This document shows, piece after piece, positions 31,822 to 42,830 of a stretch of 64,000 nucleotides of DNA. The DNA comes from Branchinecta lynchi. Its lineage: Eukaryota; Arthropoda; Branchiopoda; Anostraca; Branchinectidae. The position numbers were made by a program, and so were the translations under genes. The stretch lies in assembly GCA_023053575.1 (NCBI GenBank), contig JAKZAP010000013.1, positions 21,507,070-21,571,069 of the forward strand. Direction: 5' to 3'. Each line of letters begins with the position of its first letter. The first letter of the stretch is position 1. The notes under the pieces are model-generated. The model searched no databases and was not told the origin of the DNA. It worked only from the letters and a program-made list of their open reading frames with translations.

Positions 31822-32553
31822 AAGCGATTTGAGGCTAAATACCTAGAAAATGTATTGGAGAATCCCTCAAATGTCTCCGAGGAATCGGTGTTTGTATTAA
31901 TCTTTGATATTATTTTTAAGTCTTCGAGAAACTACGAATAGTATTCGAGAAAAGATAAAAAAGTATTCGAGAATGTTTTAAAAGTATTTGACATTTAAAA
32001 TGAAATTAGGCATTCGAGTGGTTGGCGGGCCGGACTCGCAAGTGAAGGGTCGCTTGTTCGAGTCTCGGATGTGCTTACTGTTTGGTTTGGGACGGGGGTT
32101 AGTGGCGTAACCCTGTAAGACAAGCCAAAGTCCACCAAGCTTCAAATGGGTACCTGGAGAAATCCGGGGAAGGTGACAGGTAGGGTGTGTGAGCACAGGA
32201 TGGCTGGCCCCCAACCCCCCATTGCACTTCGGAGATCAGCACCGCCAGCTTGGCCTGTAAGGCTAGTGCTGATACCTTTACCTTACCTTTGGGCATTCAA
32301 GAATGACATAAATGTATTTGAGAATAACAAACATACATTTGTGTCATTTCCGAGTTCTTATTCCAATTTAAATGTCAAATACATTTTTAGAAATTCTAGA
32401 GTACTTTGTATCTTTTGTTTTAGGAGTTTCTCGGAAACCAAGAAAAATCTCGAAAACTTTTCGTCGATTCTAAAATACAAACACCGATTCCTCCAAGACA
32501 TTTAATGGATTCTCTATATTTTCGTCGTATTTAGCCTGAAATCCACTCCATAA
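31822..32553. mobile_element. Fold-back element split by a SINE
   Basis: The left arm contains GGAATCGGTGTTTGTATT and, outward, AGGCTAAATAC; the right arm is the inverse (AATACAAACACCGATTCC ... GTATTTAGCCT). The arms pair over ~150 bp with mismatches and contain many TATTCGAGA/TCTCGAAA words. The centre is occupied by a 274-bp SINE; without it the arms nearly meet, giving a ~455-bp fold-back. Confidence 0.72.
32019..32292 (+). ncRNA. Full-length tRNA-derived SINE
   Basis: The head GTGGTTGGCGGGCCGGACT ... GCTTGTTCGAGTCTCGG gives a tRNA A-box-like and B-box (GTTCGAGTC) pair at the correct distance. The body contains AAATGGGTACCTGGAGAAAT, a motif common in animal tRNA-SINE bodies. It ends in an ACCTTT-type tail (GATACCTTTACCTTACCTTT). 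Flanked by the target duplication GCATTCGAG (32010-32018) / GCATTCAAG (32293-32301), 8 of 9 matching. Non-coding, polymerase III transcribed by family precedent. Confidence 0.85.
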
Positions 32554-32561
32554 ACGCGGCT

Positions 32562-32629
32562 TCACATCGATATATCTATATATATCGATATATCTATATA
32601 TATCGACATGTCGATATATCGACATGTGA
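32562..32629. repeat. AT-rich palindrome (CGATATATC units)
   Basis: CTTCACATCGATATATC at the left is inverted as GATATATCGACATGTGAAG at the right; the middle is alternating ATATCGATATATCTATATAT. Long cruciform-capable sequence of unknown origin. Confidence 0.75.
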
Positions 32630-33327
32630 AGTGCCGTGTAGCTCGTCTGCATCGGGCATGGTACGGGGAAATTTGAAACTCCGCATGGTCACATTACAGA
32701 GAGAAGGAGACGGAGGTTCTATTATTTGTTCTTGGTTCATGTTAATTTATATCCCTAATTTTCTAGCCCCCAACCCGACTTGTCAGTTTAAATGACGATT
32801 TACAGACTTCAAAGCACTTTTTAACCATATGTTTCGTTAAGATTTATCAAACCGTTCTCGAGTTATCGCGCTTTCAGACAGGCGAAATAGTGTATGATGC
32901 AATTTGCCGAATGCCCACATATCCTTCCGATGATGTTCCAAAAACGTAAGCCAAGTATAGAAAGAGGGTGTTTGGTATGTATATATTTTATTTTAAGCAC
33001 ACATCTTTTGCAGCAACTATTTCGAATTTAGTCCAATCAGTCATCCGGAAACAGTCTCAGATGATTCAAGCTAGCCGCGAAGGGTCATTATACGGACAAA
33101 TTGTTGATTATCAGTGTTAAGTGATGCCCCTTCCAGATTTTGTTTTTGTGTTTTTTCTTCATTCTTGTTTCCCTTTGCTGTCTGTGTTTATTTTGCTTTG
33201 AGCACAAACAGCAAATTTAAAAAATCCAGTTAGTCAGTTGATTCTGCTTAGTAGCGTTTTTGCTGCCATCCCGGTCAAAAGTCGTTTTTGCAGCTACTGA
33301 GAATCTGTCCAGTTACCGACAGTAGTA
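32630..33327. other. No recognisable gene
   Basis: No exon or repeat signature seen between the AT palindrome and the large TA-flanked element. Confidence 0.35.
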
Positions 33328-34037
33328 GGGGAGCTCGGAGTTGACCCTAACACTTCAAGTTCAAGTTTTTTTTCAAGTTCAATGGGTTTATTAACAATAA
33401 AAAATAAATCATACATAAACAAAACACTCAGTCCATTTCTGGACGCCGAGAACCACAATCATTACAGTAATTTTCCTTTTATTGCTAGGCCGTCATTTCT
33501 TGGCGGATTTACATCGTTTTTGTTCTCAAACCTGTAAAATGTCTGAGAGAATAGCTGGTTTCTGTTTTTTTTCTACATTAGATTTTTAAGTAAACATTTG
33601 TTTCTGTTTTTCAATTTGTCCGAACCAACCCCTTACCCATGGGGTTGATTCGGGCAGGCCTCAGGTTGGTTCGGACATTATTTATAATGTATAATTGCAG
33701 CTCAAAAGTAAACACAAAACTAAAGAAAACAAATGTTTCAAGTGCCGAGGTTGCATCAAAGTGGAAATCCTTCCTCTGTCCTTTCAGTTAACCTAGCATT
33801 TCCAGAGGCTGGTAACTTCAAACTTATATCAGCAAAGATCAGTCGATCTTTAGTTGGACTGATTACTCGAATCGATTCTACAGGAAGATGGTTTTAGGTT
33901 CACTTCTGTGCAGAAAGAATATCTTCAATCCCATCAACGAACTTTCATTCAATGAACCTCCTTTTCTTTCTACTTTCCGACCTAAGAAACACATTTGGTT
34001 TCACTTTTTCCAAAGTTTAACTTCATAAGGACGAATT

Positions 34038-37000
34038 GAGAGCAACACTTTGGTTTTGTCCTCGTTTTTTTTTTTTTTTTTTTTTTTTTTCCTATGACTC
34101 CGATTTCATTTTATTCCTAGTAACTGAGAAGGGTCTAACCTGTGCGGTTTTTACGGAAAGTGTGGACCTTAGGCCGGATTGATGAATATGACATTACATT
34201 TTGGAAAGCTCCGTAGAACTCTTGCCTGGGGCCAATAAGGATGGTTTTTGCTTGTCCTCGAGCCAGAGCGTACGGTTTGCGAAGTGAAGTGGAGTTGAAT
34301 AGCCTATGTCAGAGAGGACTATCTGAAGTTGTGTAGCGAACCTTTCGTTTCATCAAAAGATGTTTCTGCTTTCGAATGGAAAGCTCCGTTCTAGCACGCA
34401 AGCAGGCAGGCACCAGTTTCAAATTGAAGATGGACTAAAATCTATAAGTGTTAAATATATGCGGCAGTTACCCGGCCCCACAGCCAACATATCTTCTTTG
34501 AGTGATAAATAGAAAAATCTACAGAGACAAAAAAGTGGCTTTTTCCCACGGGTCCGAAAGTGCTGCCATCTATTGTTGCTGTCCATGTCTGCGACGATTT
34601 CAGCTGAGTTTATAATTTTTTTTTTTTGCACTTTGGTTTGTGGTAGAGTAACGGTATCAGATGTGCCTCTTAAACTTTAAAAGTTCTCTCATTGCCAAAG
34701 AAACTAGAGCTTATCCTTTGCTCCTTTCTAAGTCGTGACGTTAGAAAGTTGGCCTACGGCAAAAAAAGTCAACTTTTGAACTAAGACAGGTAGAATTTTT
34801 TTTTCGACGGCAATCGATAGCCATTGATGAGCTGATCAAAGTATATGTCATCCATTTTTTGGTACAAAAATTCCTTCATGAGATACACCAGTTTGAAAAT
34901 TTCAAAGGGGTTGACAACTTCATAGTAAGGTACATTGAAACCAAAAATAGGCGATACCAGTTATGATACATATACGGGACTTTTAAGCAACAGTCGACTG
35001 TTAGCCCATAATCATCTTCGGTAATGAGGGGTTTGCAGCTTTTGCTAGTTGGTATACCTGTTATTTGTTTCCGGTGTATTCGATGGTAAGAACAATTTGG
35101 TTCCCAATGGTAAGATATGCAAGGGACTTGTAAGTAATAATCGGCTGTTATGCTACAATCATCTTCTGCGATGATGGGTTTGCAGCTTTTGCTAGCTGGT
35201 GTACCCATTATTTGTTTCCGGTTAACTTAATGTATATCACGGGAGAGGGACTTGTAAGTAGGAATCGGTTCACGAGGGGCTAGGAATTTTTGCAAATGGG
35301 TGCACATTGTATTCGATTTCTATAAATCTGACGGTAAGAAAGTTTGTGTCGATGGTCTATCAATGTAACCGAGGATTAACTATTTACACAACGGATACAA
35401 ACGAAAATGTAAAGCAATGAGGTAGTTTCATAATAATTAATAGTGTCATCTATGGTATTTTAATCCTGAAAAGTTACGGATAGCTTTCTATTACCAACTA
35501 GATTATATAAGATATTGTTCCAAGTTTTCATCCGTCACGATGTCTACGATTGAAAAGGATAAAGTACAACTGACTGCAAAGTTAATTTAGTCCCTTCTTC
35601 CTATATTATTTTGTTGTTGTTTTTACAACGCTGAAGAATACCTTTTGATCATATGATTCATTTTTTTAGAACATCCCGTTTAAAAAGCTTATGCTATAAT
35701 CATCTTCAGCGATGAGGGGCTTGCAACTTTTGATAGCTGGTATATCCTTATTTGTTTCCGGTGAATTTGATGTCAATCACGGGAGACGGATTTGTAAGTA
35801 AGAATCGGTTCACGAGGGGCTAGAAATTTTTGAAAATTGGTGCACATTGTATTCGATTTCTGTAAATATGACGGTAAGAAAGTTTGTATCGATGGTCTAT
35901 CGCTATAACCTAGGATTAACTGTTTACGCAACGGGTACAAACGATACGGTAATGTAAAACAATAAGGTAATTTTGTAATAATTAATAGTATCATCTATGG
36001 TATTTTAATCCTGAAAAGTTACGGATAGCTTTATAATATCAACTAGGTTATATAAGATTTTGTTCTAAGTTTTCATCCGTCACGATATCTACGATTGAAA
36101 AGGATAAAGTTCAACTTCGACGGCAATCGATAGCCGCTGATGAGCTGATCAAAGTATATGATATCCATTTTTTGGTAAAAAAATTCCTTTATGAGATACA
36201 CCAGTTTGAAAGTTTCAACGGGTTGACAACTTCAGTAGTAAGGTACACACTGAAACCAAAAATAGGCGATACCAGTTGTGAGACATTTAGGGGACTTGTA
36301 CGCGACAGGCGACTGTTAGCTCATAATCATCTTCGGCAATGAGGGGTTTGCAGCTCTCGCTAGTTGGCGTACGTCATTTGATGAACAATTTGGTTCCCAA
36401 ATGTAAAACATGCAAGGGACTTGTAAGTAATAATCGGCTGTTATGCTACACAAATCTTCAGCGATGAGGGGTTTGCAACTTTTACTAGTCGGTGTACCCA
36501 TCATTTTTATCCGGTGAACTTGATGTCTATCACGGGAAAGGGACTTGTCAGTAGAATCGGTGCACGAGGGGCTAGAAATTTGTGCAAATTGTTGCACATT
36601 GTATTCGATTTATATAAATCTGACGGTAAGAAAGTTTGTATCGTTGGTCTATCGCTGTAACCTAGGATTGACTGTTAACGCAACGGGTACAAACGGTACT
36701 GTAATGTAAAACAAGGTAGTTTCGTAATAATTAATAGTGTCATCTATGGTATTTTAATCCTAAAAAGTTACGGATAGCTTTATAATACCAACTAGATTAT
36801 ATAGGATATTATTCCAAGTTTTCATCCGTCACGATGTCTACGATTGAAAAGGATAAAGTTCAACTGACTGCAAAGTCAATTTAGTCCCTTTTTCGGATAT
36901 GCTTTTGTTGTGGTTAGGGCAATCGATAGCCCTTGAAGAGCTGATCAAAATATACGCCATCCATTTTTTTGAACAAAAATCCTTCATGAGATAAACCAGT

Positions 37001-37776
37001 TTGAAAGTTTCAAGGGGTTGACAACTTCAGGAGTAAGGTACACACTGAAACCAAAAATAGGCGATACCAGTTGTGAGACATGTAAGGGACTTTGTAAGCA
37101 ATAGTCGACTGTAAGCAACAGTCGACTGTTAGCTCATAATCATCTTCGGCAACGAGGAGTTTGCAACTTTTGCTAGTTGGTATACCTGTTATTTGTCTCA
37201 GGTGTATTCGATGGTAAGAACAATTTTGTTCCCAATTGTAAGACATGCATGGGACTTGTAAGTAATAATCGGCTTTTATGCTATAATCATCTTCAGCGAT
37301 GAGGGGTTTGCAACTTTTGATAGCTGGTGTATCCATTATTTGTTTCCGGTGAATTTGATGTCAATCACGGGAGACGGACTTGTTAGTAAGATCGGTTCAC
37401 GAGGGGCTAGAAATTTTTGAAAATTGGTGCACATTGTATTCGATTTCTGTAAATATGACAGTAATAAAGTGTGTATCGATGGTCTATCGTTATAACCTAG
37501 GATTAACTGTTTACGCAACGGGTACAAACGATACGGTAATGTAAAACAATAAGGTAGTTTTGTAATAATTAATAGTGTCATCTATGGTATTTTAATCCTG
37601 AAACGTTACGGATAGCCTTCTTCCGATATTGTTTTATTGGTGGTTTTACAACGCTAAAGAATAGCTATTGATTATGTGATTATTCTTTTTAGAACATACC
37701 GTTTTAAAAGCTTCGATAAGTTGACAATTTCAGCATTTAACCGACAGCGAAGAAACAAAACCAAAGTGTTGCTCTC
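34038..37776. repeat. Inner 22-bp perfect inverted repeats delimiting 3.7 kb
   Basis: GAGAGCAACACTTTGGTTTT.. (34038-34059) is exactly inverted at 37755-37776. The right copy is followed by compact stem-loops GCCGGCGAAGCCGG, GTTGCCGCAAC and CGTTGCCCGGGCAACG within 60 bp. A 24-base poly-T lies just inside the left copy. This may be an independent element nested in element T. Confidence 0.7.
34803..37720. repeat. Composite tandem array inside element T
   Basis: Blocks recur in order at irregular spacing: GGCAATCGATAGCC (34809, 36121, 36918), AACCAAAAATAGGCGATACC (34939, 36256, 37051), CACGAGGGGCTAG (35270, 35810, 36563, 37399), GTTACGGATAGC (35473, 36019, 36768, 37603). The block TGAGGGGTTTGCA.CTTTTGC occurs seven or more times. 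Minus-strand translations repeat SKSCKPLIAEDD, but the copies shift and stop, so I read this as a DNA repeat and not a gene. Confidence 0.75.
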
Positions 37777-38648
37777 GCAACACTTTAGCCGGCGAAGCCG
37801 GACAAAGGTTGCCGCAACACTTCACGTTGCCCGGGCAACGTAGGTCTAGTTCGTGTTTATTTTAGCTTCTTGAAAATATCGTAAGCAAAGTTAATTATAT
37901 TAAAAAAATTTATAATTTTGTAATTTATTATAGACAATTCTTCTGACTAGTTTTCCTTCAGTTGTGGTGGCGTCAGTTTCGGTTTTGTATGGCATATCAG
38001 TAGGAAAAGACTGTTCGAACCAACCCCTTCAAAACTGTCCGAACCAACCCCACCCTGACTGAAAAAAAAAAATGGCATACTACAAAAAAAATAACTGGTC
38101 TAAGCTTGAAAATACTAAACAGGCTACACCCCCCAATTGCTAAGCTGTCTATTTTCTTTTAATCACCTTCCAATTATGGCTAATCTTCGGAGTATAGCTT
38201 TTTAACCGACCATGAGCTAAAAACTTTTATCTCAAGAAAACCAATTTTTTCATATTCAAAACCAGAAAAGCAAGTACCATGAAACTTTGGTAAAAAGTTA
38301 GATCACTAGAAGGCAGATGGTTTATATTTTTTTCCGATTTTAGTGACAACTTTTAATATTTGATTTGCGGCTATCCAGACCAACGCCGTGTCCGATCCAA
38401 CCCCGAGCTCCCCTAACTGACTCAATTCTATCATTACCAACAAAAGCCCTAGGTTTTAGTCAAAGTGGTTGGAAAGAACTTTGGAACTTCTGGTGTGGTT
38501 TCTTTCGTGGTGCAAATTCAGCGACTGTCGTTTATGCAAAGCAACCGTAGTATCAGATACCATGGTAACTGCAAAAAGGATAAAATGCAGACCCAGTTAC
38601 CGAGGTATAAGATTCCATGGCATCCGCAAAAACTCAACTCTTGATTTT

Positions 38649-39796
38649 ATGGCACTTGCAGCTTCGCTAAAGTGCCATATTCCGATGACTTTTCGTTCTG
38701 TCGGTCGGTCGGTCGGTCAGTTTTAGTTTTTTTAGTTTAATACTCTTTCTTATACAAACCAAATTTTACATGCTAAACTTCATAAATACACCTTTTATAA
38801 CCCTCTTAACATCCTTTATACATGTAGCTGATACTTCTGACTGCATGAAAGCCCGAATGGGTCTGTGGGGTCAGGCCACTGTTCTCAAGTTTGGGTACTT
38901 CAAGATGTGGTAGGACGATGAAACTTGGCAGGCATATCAGGGACCCAACCAGACTAACTTGGAAATAGTCACTTTCCTAATCCGACCATCGTGGGGGAGG
39001 AGAGGGAGGGAGAATCTGGAATATTGACGTATTTATAACTTTTGAACGGGGAACAGGATCTTACTGAAACTTAATATTTGAAAAGACCTCGTGTCTCACA
39101 TGTCAAACTTCAAGTCCGGAATGGATCCTGACTTTGGGGAGAGTTGGAGGGGGGAACCTGAAATCGTGTGACATGTTCAGAGTTATCGGATCTGAATGAA
39201 ACTTGGTGGGAAGAACAAGCACAGTGAATGAACCAGGCCGGATTTAGGCACTGTGGGGAGAGTTCGAGGGGGGATGTGGGAATTCCGGTGATCGCGAGTT
39301 AAGGTACTTCCAGATGTGCTAGGTCAATGAAACTTGGCGTGAACATTAGAGACTTGACACGATTGGCTTAGAAATAGTCAGTTCCTCGACCTGACCATCG
39401 TGGAGCGAGTGTAGGAAGGGGAACCCGGAATATTGAGGTATGTACCACTTTCTAAAGGGTCTTAATGAAACTTGGTATTTTGGAAAGATTTCGTTTCTCA
39501 AATGGACCTGATCCGATAAATGTTGGGGGGGGGGGATGGGAGAGCTAGAAATGTTGTGACAAGATTAGAGTGGAACGATCGGGATGAAACTTGGTTGGAA
39601 GTACAAGCACAAGACCTAGATACATCAGTGGCAGAATCGGACCGGGTTCGGGCACTGTGGGGGTAGTTTGACGGCGGGGGGGGGGGGGATTGTGGTGATC
39701 GCGAATTAAGATACTTTCAGATGCGGTAGGACGATGAAACTTGGCTAGGACATTAGAGACTTGACAAGATTGGCTTAGAAATTGTCCTTTCTCAGA
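38649..39796 (+). mobile_element. Family B element, copy 4
   Basis: Starts with the hairpin TATGGCACTT...AAGTGCCATA (38649-38680), then TCGGTCGGTCGGTCGGTCAG (38701-38720). Core repeats of ~400 bp run to about 39796; GATGAAACTTGG recurs at about 38920, 39590 and 39733. The clearest example of the family's order of parts. Confidence 0.75.
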
Positions 39797-39864
39797 TCAG
39801 ACCATCCCTTAAAGTACTAATCCTAACCGCTAAGTACAAGAAATATTTTTAAGTAAAATATACA

Positions 39865-40290
39865 TTTCATGATCCCCACGAGCCCATGATCATGTTGGCC
39901 TAAAGAATTTTGCTAAAAATTTAATTTTTGGCAAAATTTAATTTTTAGCCCCGAAAAGGTAAAAAAAAAAATAACTTTTGACTACACGAGGTATATTCAT
40001 GATCTGAAGGGCGTATGATCATTTTGGCCTCAAGAGTTTTGCTTACAGCTCCTTTAAGTACAAAGAATAATTTTGGGCAAATTAGAAATTTTCATGATCC
40101 CGATAAGCTTATCATCATAAGTGCTCCAAGAGTGTTCGTTCCAGATGGATCTCTAGCGCACTTAAAGTGCGCATCATTACAGCCAAATGCAAAACTAAAA
40201 TAGTTTCTACGAACGATACATTCTCGTGATTTCCAAGGACCCATGGCCATTTTTATCTCAAAGGTTTTACTTACAAATGATGACAACAAA
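39865..40290 (+). repeat. Degenerate ~120-bp tandem repeat, family I
   Basis: TTCATGATCCCCACGAGCCC, TTCATGATCTGAAGGGCGTA, TTCATGATCCCGATAAGCTT and CTCGTGATTTCCAAGGACCC begin successive units near 39868, 39990, 40091 and 40226. Each is followed by ATCATNTTGGCCTNAAGAGTTTTGCT-like text. It directly follows family B copy 4, so it may be part of a larger element. Confidence 0.55.
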
Positions 40291-40348
40291 CCCACGAATT
40301 GACGAATGCCTACTTTCTTCCTCTGACCTATCCTTGCAAGTGCAATAT

Positions 40349-40975
40349 AAGGTCTATCTTATGTTTGGAATAGTGGCCGCGGCCCTGTAGATGACGATAA
40401 TCTATTGCGTAGAGTCACTAGGATTTTGGATGACCAAGAGATTCAAAAATGGAGAGCTTTAATAAGTCAATCTGAAACTTTGGAGTTTTACCGTGAGTTT
40501 AAGAAGATGTTTGGGCCCGAGTTTTATTTTAAAATGAATCTACTTCAAAAAGTTTTGAAGTTGTGGATCCAAGCTAGAGCTAATTCCCTCCCCCTGTTTG
40601 GTAGATTTAGAGTTTTTGATAGGCTTAGGACTGGTCCAGATGTCAGGTATAATTGCCAACTTTGCAAAGCAGGGGTAGAGGAAAACATGGACCACTTTAT
40701 CAATCGATGCCAGGAGCTTTCGGAGTTAAGGGGACCTTATTTTAAGGGGAGTGTTTTGCTTCTTCCGGATATCCTGAATAGCACTTCGGAAAGGGTCATA
40801 ACAAAGGTGTGCGAGTTTATGGACGGAGCGCTGAAGCTAAGAGCGACCAAGCTTAGTAGCGAGGCTTCATAGCCGGAGGAAATTATTGTTCTTGTTTTCC
40901 TTTGTAATATGTACTATTGTTGTATTATGTATATGGCCCCTGGGCTTTTAAATACAGTTATTATTATAAGCTTCC
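40349..40975 (+). pseudogene. LINE ORF2 C-terminal region with zinc knuckle, family L-beta
   Basis: Longest clean frame of retroelement origin (stop at 40870-40872, open from about 40349). Towards the end it carries CQLCKAGVEENMDHFINRC, a C-x2-C-x10-H-x4-C knuckle typical of the ORF2 C-terminus in non-LTR retrotransposons, preceded by a basic helical stretch (FKMNLLQKVLKLWIQARANS). The 3' UTR ends GGGCTTTTAAATACAGTTAT, ATTATTATAAG. 5'-truncated: EN and RT cores are absent. Few disabling mutations, so relatively young. Confidence 0.78.
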
Positions 40976-41038
40976 AGTTCGTCTTTGATTATTTTCAGTT
41001 TCTGTTTTTCTGTATATGTCTTAATAGCTTTCAAATAC

Positions 41039-41068
41039 AGATATATATATATATATATATATATATTG
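41039..41068 (+). repeat. (AT)n microsatellite
   Basis: About 15 uninterrupted AT dinucleotides. Confidence 0.9.
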
Positions 41069-41303
41069 CCGTAGCCAAGTATATATTTTTGTGCTTTCTT
41101 GGCAGGCTAATTAAATTAGTAAAAAAAAAGTCGAAGGTGTGCTTTTGGTTAAATGCAGATGAAACAAAACTGAAAGTGGAGTTAAACAAATCAATAGTAA
41201 CTGAAAACCTATGCCTAAACAAGACAATTTGTTCCGTCGCAAGTAATATAAAAGCTCATCCGTTTACTTTGAAGGATGGCTTTGAACCTCGAGTAGCCTA
41301 CAG

Positions 41304-41491
41304 TCAGGGCCGTATCTGGGGGGGGGGGATAGGGGGTTGCCCCCCCTCCCGAAACATACAAAATAATCATTTTAACAGGCTTTTCCCTCTGATCTGTGTC
41401 TTGTTTTTTCTTTCTTGTCCGACCCGCAGGCAGTCCCCTCCCCCCTAAAAAAAGCCCCCCCCCCCCGAAATAAATTCCTGGAGACGGGCCT
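41304..41491. mobile_element. 188-bp hAT-like MITE, family C
   Basis: Flanked by the perfect 8-bp duplication GCCTACAG (41296-41303 and 41492-41499). Ends TCAGGGCCGTATCTGG and, inverted, AGGCCCGTCTCCAGGAATTT. G/C runs lie inside both ends. The interior (inverted relative to 6724) includes CTTTTCCCTCTGATCTGTGT. Confidence 0.88.
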
Positions 41492-41734
41492 GCCTACAGT
41501 GTTACTATATTCGTTGAACAAGAACTGGGAAGAAGAAAAAAACATCAGAGACGACTCTCAAGCTTCTCCGTAATCTTTTCTTCCTCGACTTTTTCTACGG
41601 AGAAAGTTTTTGCAGGCAAACGTTGTTAGGAGGATAAACTTTTCCCGGGCTTCTTTGAAGATCTTCTGCTACTTAAAAACTTTTTAGAAAATAGTGGTGT
41701 AATAAATAGTCGTATCTTATTCTCGAAAAATGCT

Positions 41735-42060
41735 AAAAACGCTACGTCTGTTACCAAGATGCATCTACTCGACAAAAATACTTTTCCATCCCGTGTATAT
41801 GTAAACATATGTATTAATTTTTGCCCACTTGCAGAGGGAGAAAGGGGAGTAAATAGAGAAAATAACGGAGCGGACAGAGGAGCGGAGTAAGTAGACAAAT
41901 ATATGGAGCTACAGAGCTGTCAGAAAATTATTTTCCTCATACAATGAACGAATAGATGAACAAATTTGCGGCATAAAAAGCCCAAAGATTTCAACAAAAA
42001 TACCAATTAATTTTACCAGTTGAGACATAACGGTAATTCTTCAGACCCTTAACTTCTAAC
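41735..42060 (+). repeat. Dispersed duplicate S, copy 1
   Basis: GATGCATCTACTCGACA, CCCACTTGCAGAGG, CATACAATGAACGAATAGATG and AGCAGTATACTCGCTCAGAA occur in the same order at 46590-47150. The second copy has extra sequence before the last block and an internal 60-bp duplication. Unclassified repeat. Confidence 0.6.
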
Positions 42061-42126
42061 AAGCAGTATACTCGCTCAGAACCTTACACGTTTATCTTAA
42101 ACCTTCACCTGCTCACTATAGACACA

Positions 42127-42430
42127 CGTATATCAAATCTGGTACACCCATTCAGAAACACGACTAGAGCTTCTTTCATGATTAGAAATCTTGCCCCCTC
42201 TGTATGGGATATAACTCCGGTTGAAATTAGAAATTCGAGTCATCTGGCATCCTTCAAGGCTACAGCGAAGAGATTTTTCCTTGCAAAACAATAATAATGA
42301 TGCGTGAGTGTTTTTTGTAAGCACAATGTCAGGGCAAACCACCTGCGGCCAACAAGTCCTTTGGGGCTTTCTTATCGGGGGCTGAAAAATGTTTTGTATA
42401 CATGTGTAAAATAAAATTTAAACTAATCTA
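42127..42430 (+). pseudogene. LINE ORF2 C-terminus, family L-epsilon
   Basis: The frame 42127-42294 reads SNLVHPFRNTTRASFMIRNL then APSVWDITPVEIRNSSHLAS and ends FFLAKQ-stop. This is the classic tail of CR1/L2-type ORF2 (a motif like NSFFPRTIRLWNSLP.EI..S.SL..FK). A 135-bp UTR ends AAAATAAAATTTAAACTAAT. 5'-truncated; frame intact where present. Confidence 0.72.
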
Positions 42431-42439
42431 AAACAAATC

Positions 42440-42590
42440 TAGTGCCTTAAAGACACGGATCCCCCTTCCTAATCCACTAGATTAAGAAAACAGGTATCAA
42501 ATTTGTGGTCGCTGCACCATAAACGTTCTTTATTTGCCAGACACTTTTATATGCAGCGTGAGTCGCTCGGAACTTATAAGTATTTACTTG
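42440..42590 (+). repeat. Family E repeat, copy 1
   Basis: ACACGGATCCCCCTTCCTAA...GGTCGCTGCACCATAAACG...TTATATGCAGCGTGAGTCGC. A second copy, split by a LINE, lies at 43230-43352 plus 43594-43815. Confidence 0.6.
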
Positions 42591-42830
42591 ATAATGGTCC
42601 ATTTACACACTGCGTAAAACCCGAGCGTATTTTGAAATCCGAGCGTATTTTACGCATGTTTTGAGCTTCAAAAGATTTCTAGCAATACAGACGTATCTAA
42701 ATGCAAAGCGGACCGATTTCTCTAATACGTCCGTATTGCTAGAAATCTTTTCAAGCTCCAAACGTGCGTAAAATACGCTCGGATTTCAAAATAAGCTTGG
42801 ATTCTACGCAGTGTGTAAACCCACCATAAG
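42591..42830. mobile_element. 240-bp near-perfect fold-back MITE
   Basis: ATGGTCCATTTACACACTGC at the left and GTGTGTAAACCCACCAT at the right begin arms that pair over ~100 bp (TTTTGAAATCCGAGCGTATT; AAAGATTTCTAGCAATACAG and their inverses). Only ~40 bp of loop remains. TA sits at both borders, compatible with a 2-bp duplication. Inserted in or beside family E. Confidence 0.75.

Larger units (their letters stand above)
33328..38413. mobile_element. 5.09-kb TA-flanked terminal-inverted-repeat element T
   Basis: GGGGAGCTCGGAGTTG (33328-33343) and CAACCCCGAGCTCCCC (38398-38413) are inverse with one mismatch and are directly flanked by TA on both sides (33326-33327, 38414-38415). The 16-mer TGTCCGAACCAACCCC recurs subterminally: 33617-33632, then inverted near 33641 and 33664; at the other end near 38012, 38036 and 38389. 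The interior holds a 22-bp inverted-repeat pair and a composite repeat array. No transposase frame is visible, so it is non-autonomous or decayed. TA duplication is used by Tc1/mariner and some other superfamilies; assignment is open. Confidence 0.75.

Noticed and set aside
37755..37850. Rho-independent terminators (GC-rich hairpins)
   Set aside because: The stem-loops are not followed by T runs and there is no bacterial gene context.
40909..41448. 179-codon open frame, plus strand, the longest in the window
   Set aside because: It starts in a LINE 3' UTR, crosses an (AT)n microsatellite (giving IYIYIYIY) and ends in a hAT-like MITE; composition is that of AT-rich non-coding DNA.
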